A DNA stretch of 64,000 nucleotides from Calonectria ilicicola. Its lineage: Eukaryota > Ascomycota > Sordariomycetes > Hypocreales > Nectriaceae. Of this stretch, positions 56,547 through 64,000 are shown piece after piece. The DNA is taken from contig CP085829.1 in NCBI GenBank assembly GCA_020809705.1, positions 744,001-808,000 of the forward strand. The letters are read 5' to 3'. The notes under the pieces were generated by a model that was not told the DNA's origin, did no database searches, and was given only the letters and a program-made list of their open reading frames with translations. Every line of letters starts with the position of its first letter. Positions within the stretch are counted from its first letter, which is position 1. The position numbers and the translations under genes are program-made.

Positions 56547-57403
56547 TTTTATTAGAATTATAGGGACATCTTTTGAACAGTTATGAGTACATCTATGCCG
56601 CCTGAAGATGTCACTCGCGGTTTAGATAATTCGCAATTAAACCGGGTTTCAGATGCGACGTCTTGAGCCGCTAGGCTAATGAGAAAGTTGCGGTAAACTG
56701 TCTTGAGATACAGAATAGAAGTATCTATGACCAATTCAAGACAATCATATACGAAGATAATGATTTATCAAGAAATATATAATCTCACATAAAACTTACT
56801 CGACGGGCTTCGGGAACAGGAATTCCGGGTTGAGTTGACCGAGCACGGGTGGAGACAGTCTGATCAACAGCCAACCAACCAAATTGCTAGAAAGCACTCT
56901 GGAATAGGTTTAGTCGCGGGCGGGATTTGAAAGAATCCGTGTTCTGGTGCAATGTAGGACACAGCTTTGGACATCACCGAGCATCATGAGCCACTTCGTT
57001 CGTTCGCTTCTTCGCTGTTTTGGTGCCAATCCCGAATCCCGCACTGCCACCCCACTCGCGTAGTCGCTCGCAACTCTGCCAGTAACGCCGCTCAATTAAT
57101 ACGCTGCAACCTCAGAATCCTACACCAAAATTCGTATTGATATTTTATCCGAGCTGACTGACCTTTAGCCAATATTATGCCGTGTGCCGACATCATTGGA
57201 TCACCCTGCTTGCACTCGGTCACAGTCAAAATGACGAAAGGCCGAATGGCAATGGTTATAAGAATGTAGCATCTCGCTTCAGGATACGAAAATATCAACT
57301 TCATCAAATAACACTCTAAGTTGATTCAACTGGAAACTCAAAGCCTTGAGCCTCGAACTTGAAAACACTCAACAACACTACAACCAACCACCTCCAAGAC
57401 ACA
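56547..57403. other. Intergenic region
   Basis: 0.86 kb promoter region of the DUF1772 gene. No gene or repeat recognised. Confidence 0.4.
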
Positions 57404-57985
57404 ATGGACGCTGCCACTATCACCACTCTCGCCGGCGCTGCAGGCATTGTCTCTTCCAGCTTCTTCTTCGCTCTAAACCATACCCTCAACTTGGTCGGCT
57501 TGCCTCTCGTGTTCATGGGCGAGGTGCCCAAGTCCACCGGCCAGCCCGCGAGCTCCCGCTTCTTTATCCCCGCCACCAACACTCCCGCGGCACCCGTCAA
57601 CCTGATCAACCGTCAGTGGAAGGAGATGTATGAACGCGGGTTCCGCGCTGGAACCGCCACCGCTGTTATTAGCACTGCGGCCTTCTTGGGCGCTGCATAC
57701 ACCACATCAGTCAACGGCGCTGACAGCAAGGCCACATATCTGTTCATTGCCGCGGCCTTTTCGCAGATGTTAGCTGGACCGTACACTTGGTTCGTCATCG
57801 CGCCCACAAACAAAATTCTGCACCGCCGCGCCGACGAGATTGGCTTGAATGAGACGCCAACCGTTAAGCCCGGTGAGGCCGACACCATCAGCCTCATTAA
57901 GAAGTGGCTTGGTATGAACAATACCAGGGCCAATCTTGCCGCGGTTTCCATTTGCCTTGACCTTGCTGGCTTAGTTTTGTTCTAG
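57404..57985 (+). CDS. DUF1772 / anthrone oxygenase-like membrane protein
   Basis: Intron-less 193 residues starting at 57404. Hydrophobic segments at residues 4-30 (LAGAAGIVSSSFFFALNHT), 83-100 (TATAVISTAAFLGAAYT), 112-140 (ATYLFIAAAFSQMLAGPYTW) and the C-terminus (LAAVSICLDLAGLVLF) predict four membrane helices. NRQWKEMYERGFRAG and FVIAPTNKILHRRAD are typical of the fungal DUF1772 family, whose studied members (HypC-type anthrone oxidases) act on polyketide anthrones without added cofactor. No polyketide synthase is in the window, so the substrate is open and the gene may have a general role. It lies downstream of the second zinc-cluster regulator on the same strand. Confidence 0.8.
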   Translation: MDAATITTLAGAAGIVSSSFFFALNHTLNLVGLPLVFMGEVPKSTGQPASSRFFIPATNTPAAPVNLINRQWKEMYERGFRAGTATAVISTAAFLGAAYTTSVNGADSKATYLFIAAAFSQMLAGPYTWFVIAPTNKILHRRADEIGLNETPTVKPGEADTISLIKKWLGMNNTRANLAAVSICLDLAGLVLF

Positions 57986-58751
57986 GTACGAATTTGGATT
58001 GTCAGTCGCCATGTTATCAGGAGGGCGACTTGGGAGGTTTTGTAATAATAGTTTTGTTTTTGTATCTTGATTAATTAAGTCCGCTGCCTCTAGTTCTAGT
58101 CTTAGCTGCATCTATGTCATATCGCGACACGGTAATTAATACAACACTAATGTATATCATATCAAAGTTGCGCGTACGGAGAATTTAAAAAAAAAAAAAA
58201 AGAGACTAATAAGGTTGTAACCACCAAATAGCGCTCAAAGCTCTGTTCCAGGTTCCAGAGCATCCGATAAGGCAACACAGCTCTTATCTCTTGGCATTCC
58301 GCCCCCGGCCTGCGAGGCGTTGAAGCTTGACGCATACTGATAAGCATCTGGCCAGTCCCAGGCCGCGATTCGTAAGACCGCCAACTTGTTCCCTGTCTGG
58401 GATTGGATCAAGCCTCAGCCGCCACCTTCACCCTCTGCGTTTCTACCTAATTCCTCATCTATTCCTACCAGGGCGTCAGATTAAAAACCATATGCCAAGA
58501 GATTCCAAGACATGATCTGCTGGGTCGGAGTTTAATGGAAAAGGGTATAAGTAGATGCAGGCCTGGTGTTCTTCCCCGTCGGAGCAAAAAGTAAGGACGC
58601 ACACTCTAGAGCTGTCAAAAACAAAGACGCCAATTAAGCTTATTTGGCAGAGCGAGCCGCCAAAAGAACCGCCAATCAATCCCATATTCCCGACAGTTGA
58701 CAGCACACCACCCCGAGGAAGATTTCATACTGCATCTGTCGATAATCCACA
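57986..58751. other. Intergenic region
   Basis: 0.77 kb between the DUF1772 gene and the ammonium transporter. An A14 run lies at 58187-58200. No gene is supported. Confidence 0.4.
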
Positions 58752-60432
58752 ATGTCGACCATTACGCCGGTCACTGAGTGGCCCGACTATAGTGTTGACC
58801 CTCAGGGCGGTAACCCCATCACACAGGATCTCAATGCCCCCTACGACAAGGTGTGTAAAGGCTCACATAATGCATAGAGGATTCTCACATAGATCTTGTT
58901 TCAAGGGCGATCTTTGCTGGCTGCTCGTATGCACAATTCTCTGCTGGCAAATTACTCCTGCCATCGGCTTCCTCTACGCCGGTATGCATCGTCGCAAGTC
59001 TGCTCTGACGATGATTCTCCAATCGCTGTTCTGCGCATGCGCTTGCGGAATTCAGTTTTGGGTCTACGGATATTCGCTTTACCAATCTAGAACGACGAAC
59101 CCAATCTGGGGCGACATGTCCTTGGCTGGTTTCCACAATGTCCTTGCCTCGCCATCGCTGGCCAACACTGACATTCCCGACATTCTTTGTATGCAATTTC
59201 CTCCAACTGCCTGGCGACGAGAAGCTAACCCATCTTGAAGACGCTGCATTTGGCTTCACCTTTGTTACAGCCACTGCCATGATTTTAGCTGGTGCCATGC
59301 TTGAGCGTGGGCGACTCTTCCCCAGCATGATTTTCTTGCTTTGCTGGACGACATTTGTCTACTACATGTGAGTAAAACCCCACCCCGTGCAACACAGGAA
59401 GTCAATAATAACACGGAGTCTTACCTAGCCTTGCGTACTGGGAATGGAACCCTAGTGGCTGGCTGTTCAAGCTCGGGCTTTACGACTTTGCCGGCTCCGG
59501 CCCCGTGCACATTGCGAGTGGGTTCGGCGCCCTGGCCTGGTCCATGATGCTAGGTCCACGAATTACCGATAGCACTGTCAAGGAGCGCAAGGCGGTCCAC
59601 TTCAAACCCCACAGCCCCTTGTTGATGTGCATCGGCACCGTGTTTATCTGGTTTGGCTGGTTTGCCTTCAACGGTGCCAGTACTGCCAACTTGAGCCTGC
59701 GATCCATCTACGTCGTGGTCAACACCAACTTTGCGGCTTGCGGCGGCGGCATCGGCTGGGTTATTCTCGACTATTTGTACACCAAAAAGTTCAGCCTGGT
59801 CGGATTCTGCTCCGGCATCATTTCTGGTCTGGTTGGAATTACACCAGCTGCGGGTTTCGGTACGTTGTAGCACCCACTCGTTTGTTAATTCTCTTGCTGA
59901 CACGGTCCTAGTTCCAGTTTATGTCTCTGCCCTTATTGGATTCTTGACTGCCATCTTCTGCTTCTATGTCGCCAAGTACAAGTACATCTTGTCCATCGAC
60001 GATGGCCTGGACATTTTCGCAATCCACGGCATGGGCGGATACTTTGGCGACATCTTGACAGGCTTGTTTGCCGCCCAATTCGTGCCAGCTCTCGATGGCG
60101 TCAGTGGAGACTCGTACGAAGGTGGATGGTGGAACAGGAACTTCCGTCAGCTTGGCCTTCAGCTCGCCGGTGCCACGACATGCGCCGCGTGGTCATTTTT
60201 CGTCTCGTGCATCCTTCTCTTCATCATCAACAGGATTCCCGGGTTGCACCTCCGAGCCAGCGAGGAGAGCGAGATTCGCGGTCTCGACTTTGCGTATCTC
60301 TCAGATGTCGACTGGGAGGAGCTGATGGGTGGTGAGCGAACGCTAGTCATGACTGATGGAATTGCTAGAGGCTCGGATTCCGCTAGCAGGAAAGTGAGCG
60401 ACCCTGCTATTGGGGAGACGAAACGAGATTAA
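58752..60432 (+). CDS. Ammonium transporter (Amt/MEP family)
   Basis: Five exons (58752-58850, 58906-59188, 59241-59367, 59429-59859, 59912-60432) give 486 residues, as expected for fungal MEP proteins. Around eleven membrane helices are evident. The family landmarks are present: GDLCWLLVCTILCW, PAIGFLYAGMHRRKSALT (MEP motif AGL-x-RRK), LYDFAGSGPVHIASG with the first pore histidine, NTNFAACGGGIGW, and IDDGLDIFAIHGMGGYFG with the second pore histidine. The cytosolic tail contains GLDFAYLSDVDWEELMG followed by a short polar end. It imports ammonium across the plasma membrane and is usually induced by nitrogen limitation. I see no break. The first intron acceptor is not certain, because a TAG lies 7 bases before the AAG that keeps frame. 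Confidence 0.9.
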
Positions 60433-61610
60433 TGTTGGGGTGAGCGAGAGGGTTATCCTTGCTGGAAAGGGAGTTTGATGATAAGCGCTTGGTCTTTTTA
60501 TTCTATTTCGCTGCGTGATAGCATTACTTCTATGTATCGCGTGCATGCGACAGACGATATTAGATATCAATATACCATCTAATTATTATTAGAAACGGTA
60601 CGACTAGTGAGTGTCTGTGACATGTCTCAAACTTGTTCATTAATGGGATCGGCTTATTGCCGAGTTCTATTCGTAAAGCAACTCATTCCAGTATTTTTCG
60701 TGAGAGCTGCTTGGAATGGGATAACCTCGGCTTGAACCAAAGATAGAAGAACAATACCCAATCTCTTGCATCACCGAGGATGCACATCTTGAGACGTTAG
60801 GATCCACTTCCCTGTTGCCGATTGCCGCCCTATTGCAAGTCATGAGATAGTAATATCTGAACCGAAGCATCGGAGCAGCCCGAAACAAACAGTTTCACTG
60901 GTAAAGAGCAACATGTGCAATGTCTTATCAACACGCTACAAAAGTGGGGTTGGGTTCTCCAACATTGCCTAGATGCGGTTAGTCCATTGAAACAAGCTGG
61001 TCAGATCGCTCCTCCACGACTTCCCATGCCACAGTGTTTTTATCTATAGCCTGGAAACCAGGCCAACCTTGATCAATAGTTTTGCCTACCCCGCGTTTCA
61101 ATTCGCCTTCATTAGCCAAAGGGAGTAAGCAGCCGCAAGGAATGTCACACCTTCTCCAAAATTCACCAGATTAGGTCCCAAGATGCGGATAAGATTTCTT
61201 GCACGCGGACAAGGTTGTATTGAGTTGGTTTTTTTATTTTTCTTTTTTTAATTTTTTTTTCGGTAGTAGTGGGAGGCCGTAGTGGGAGGCCATAGCGGGA
61301 GGCCGTCATCGTAGTGCGAAGTGGCAGACGTAGCTGCAGACGGTACACGTAGTTGCAGACGGCACGTGAAGTGGCAGACGGCAGAGGCCTGATTCAAGCA
61401 ATTGTGCCGTCTCTGGTGCGTTAATGTTGCATCTGCTAGCTGCGCCATCGTATGAGAACGAAGATCTCTCGCTTGTTGAAATATTTTTCGTCGCTTTGGA
61501 CAGTTGGCATATAAAGTACGTGGCCACGACTGCTCATTCCGTTGTCTTCAACCCATTGTTACCCACATCACAGTGCAAATTGAATTGCAACTTTTGCAAC
61601 ACTAATCATC
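60433..61610. other. Intergenic region with short degenerate repeats
   Basis: 1.2 kb upstream of the DUF3445 gene. At 61266-61386 there is a degenerate tandem tract: gtagtgggaggcc three times, then gtagttgcagacg / gtggcagacg variants. No gene is supported. Confidence 0.5.
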
Positions 61611-63121
61611 ATGCCCGTGCTTTCGGATATTGTCTTACTCAACAATAGCCCGGCAATTCTTGCCATCGTTGTGTCTGTAGGCGCGTTGTCGGTTATTGTC
61701 CATCTCGTACTCAACAGCCAAAAACTCTCCAGCCGCCTTTCCAATTTGTTCGTGGCACCAAAGCCTGAGAAATCAAGGAAGCTCCCTGATGCAGACTACT
61801 CAAACGCGTTCCCACCTGCCCCACCTGGTTTCAAGACGGTCGATTTAACCAAATTGCCCAAATCATCAGTTCTAAAGATTGACGAGAATTACCGTACTGC
61901 ACACCCTTCTAGCCATGTGTTTACTGGGTTCCGCGTTAGCGATATCCTAAACCTGGGCGATTTCCCTGACTACGCAGCACTGTCAGGTGTTCCTCTACCA
62001 TCGCCGCTCGAGAATTTCGACATTGACAAGGCGGTCGCAAGGCCGTATCGACCTTTCCGATGGGCCTACCACCAAACCATGTGTATGTGCTGCGATGAAC
62101 CTCAGTTTTTCCACAACTAACAAATTGATTTCAGCTCTCACAAAGATGGAACCTGACTTCTGGCTCGAATTGGAAAGTACCTATCGCGAAAGAATTGCGC
62201 AACGACAGGAGCTCTACCGACAGCACGGCAAAAGTGTCCTCCAGTCATTGCCAGGTTCTGAGCTTGCATGCAAGGAGCTAATGGAAATGGTTGTGCAATT
62301 CCTTTGCGCCCGGTATCCCAAGCAATTCCAACTCAATGGAAAGACCTTTGTGAACCACATCCTAGGCACCGAAACCGACATTAACACGACTGAGCCACTC
62401 CATGTCATCTTAAATAACGTACCGGAAGACTTTGCAATCACTCTGCGAGATCCTCAAACCGGCCGATATTGCTGCCGAGCAGGCGTCATTTGCTCATCAG
62501 TCGGGTGGAACCTCGGCGAAAAGATGGGAGAAGGGCTACCAGCTATCCATAAGTCCGTTCCTGATTACAAGGAAAAGATGGAATTCAGCATGGACAGGTT
62601 CGTAGCATCTCAAAAAGACCAAATTAGGAGCACAACTAACTCGACATAGATACTTTACAAAGATGCCCGCTAGCAGTCCCATCCAGAGAGGATCGTGGGG
62701 TATTGAGGTTGGAGAGCCACTCTACATGCAAGCAGACTCTCCAGAATTCGCCCACCGAGAGGTTCAGAACCCGAACCTGAAGGTGGAGGATCTTAACCTC
62801 CGAGTAGACTGGCAAACACTTCGACGATTGCCCCTCTCTGGCGGAATCGTTTTCAGTTTCAAGGCCCTGTTTACCCCCGTCTCCGAGTTCGAGGATGAGC
62901 CCTACATCCCCTCATTAATATTGAAGATTTACAACGAGGCCAAGGGAAATCTCCTAGCATACAAGGGAGCGTTTCACACAGAGCATGTTGTCAAGCCTAC
63001 CATGGCCCAGTATGAGAAGACCCAGATAGAGAGGGGTTTGATTGAGAAGGACTGGAAGCACCATACCTTGGAGGAGAGCCCGTACTTTAGAGGGTGGGAG
63101 AGAAAATGGAGAGTCAACTGA
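61611..63121 (+). CDS. DUF3445 haem-dependent N-demethylase-like protein
   Basis: Three exons (61611-62082, 62135-62597, 62650-63121) give 468 residues. Residues 12-35 are a hydrophobic helix (SPAILAIVVSVGALSVIVHL), so the protein is probably membrane-anchored. The domain follows: PFRWAYHQTM + SLTKMEPDFWLELESTYRERI, ELMEMVVQFLCARYP, VPEDFAITLRD, CRAGVICSSVGWNLGEKMG, HKSVPDYKEKMEFSMDR and YF, then QRGSWGIEVGEPLY, LRVDWQTLRRLPLSGG. These are the hallmarks of the DUF3445 family, some bacterial members of which are haem-dependent oxidative N-demethylases acting on methylamines; fungal members are uncharacterised. Both introns join in frame. It is downstream of an ammonium transporter on the same strand, which would suit a role in nitrogen release. 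Confidence 0.85.
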
Positions 63122-64000
63122 AAGATGCGAGAAGGTTTGTCAATCACTTGCGCTAGATGTCGATTTAATAGCATTGTTTAAACCAATTGGAGGTCAAATA
63201 TCCAATACATGAGCATCTTGCATTGCTTTAATACTGATTGTCACCTTCAGAAAATAGGCATGACCTGCAATACCTTGACTTATATATTTCCATCGTACGT
63301 AGTCTACAGTCACTAACCCCATCCCATAAGTCCCCAAAATAACAACATGATCAAAGAGACGTCTGAATAATGTTTCATCTGTCAACTCGAATTTCTTCAT
63401 CCAGCATCTTGCATAGGATCTAGAGCCAAGAGAAGAAGTTTATACCGCCACCGGCAGTAGATCCAGGCACCATGCAGACGCCGTGGCGCAAGAGAGTCAT
63501 TTCTCGAAGTCAATCCTTCTGGTCTGGGGATTGTTGCACACCTTTTGGTTGGCCGGGGTGGTATACAGGACTAGGAAAGGAGGTTGGGAATTACAGAGCG
63601 GGGTACGGGTATGTACGGGCCAAGATCATGGTAGGAGAGCGGCAGAGATGGGTTATGCAGCCAATGCCAAATGTTTGTGGGTGGTAGTGCAGCTATCAGA
63701 TCTCATCTTTTTGTTTCTTTTTACGCATTTCAGCACGAGTGGACTCGGTCAGGGGACTGCCCCCTCCCATCCTACCACTTATTCATGACAATCAAGTGAC
63801 TCCTCCTCTATCTTTGACATTTCTGCCTCGCTTGAGTCTCAAGGCATCCCTTCATCTTACAATCAAAAGATTGTCCAGGGTAAGCGAGAGATATCCAGGT
63901 GATCGCATCGGCTCCAGTTATCCCTACCCCACACACCCCAACACAAGTGTCTTATCTTGCACTAATCCCAATTAGGGTCGCTTTCCCGGCACCTGAGATG
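63122..64000. other. 3' flank and window end
   Basis: About 0.9 kb after the DUF3445 gene. Only short, unsupported frames are present; a further gene may begin beyond the window. Confidence 0.35.

Overview
The window is nuclear DNA of a filamentous ascomycete (Pezizomycotina); I cannot fix the genus. The evidence is short introns of about 45-70 bases with GT...AG ends and CTAAC/CTGAC-like branch points, fungal-only families (two Zn2Cys6 regulators, a fungal rhodopsin-domain membrane protein, DUF7580-subtilisin, DUF1772, DUF3445), a Kex2-type peptide precursor, and an almost pure A+T block that looks like repeat-induced point mutation (RIP) or a similar decay process. Intron borders were placed by hand from splice signals and reading frame, so they are models, not transcript data.

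Layout. 0.5-4.9 kb: BTB/POZ protein, secreted CAP/PR-1-like protein, and an epimerase/dehydratase with a premature stop. 5.2-12.2 kb: a DUF7580-subtilisin (S8) protease, a C2H2-type protein and a 275-residue protein that I read as a fungal gasdermin-like (RCD-1/HET-Q1) protein. A gasdermin and a subtilisin at one locus recall the Podospora HET-Q1/HET-Q2 cell-death pair, and this is the most interesting region. 12.7-17.6 kb: class I terpene synthase, SAM-methyltransferase-like protein and aldo/keto reductase, possibly a small terpenoid cluster. 17.6-32.9 kb is gene-poor and repeat-rich: a decayed ankyrin-repeat gene, a 2.4 kb block of diverged short repeats with a perfect 19-bp x 20 minisatellite, a decayed CorA-like C-terminal piece (probably the other end of the same ancestral gene), and a 2 kb block with only a few percent G+C built as a large imperfect palindrome.

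32.9-43 kb: a protein ending in a (CCDG/CCDD)n cysteine array, a secreted multi-peptide precursor with Kex2 sites whose expected cysteine codon in one unit is TGA, a short-chain dehydrogenase, and a GH92 alpha-mannosidase gene broken by a 919-bp insertion with 13-bp flanking repeats. 43.9-64 kb is mostly ordinary gene space: a secreted BBE-like FAD oxidase, a rhodopsin-domain membrane protein, a Zn2Cys6 regulator, a ureohydrolase-family protein lacking the usual GGNH histidine, a second Zn2Cys6 regulator, a DUF1772 anthrone-oxygenase-like protein, an Amt/MEP ammonium transporter and a DUF3445 haem-dependent N-demethylase-like protein. The last genes have a loose nitrogen-metabolism theme, but nothing shows that they are co-regulated.
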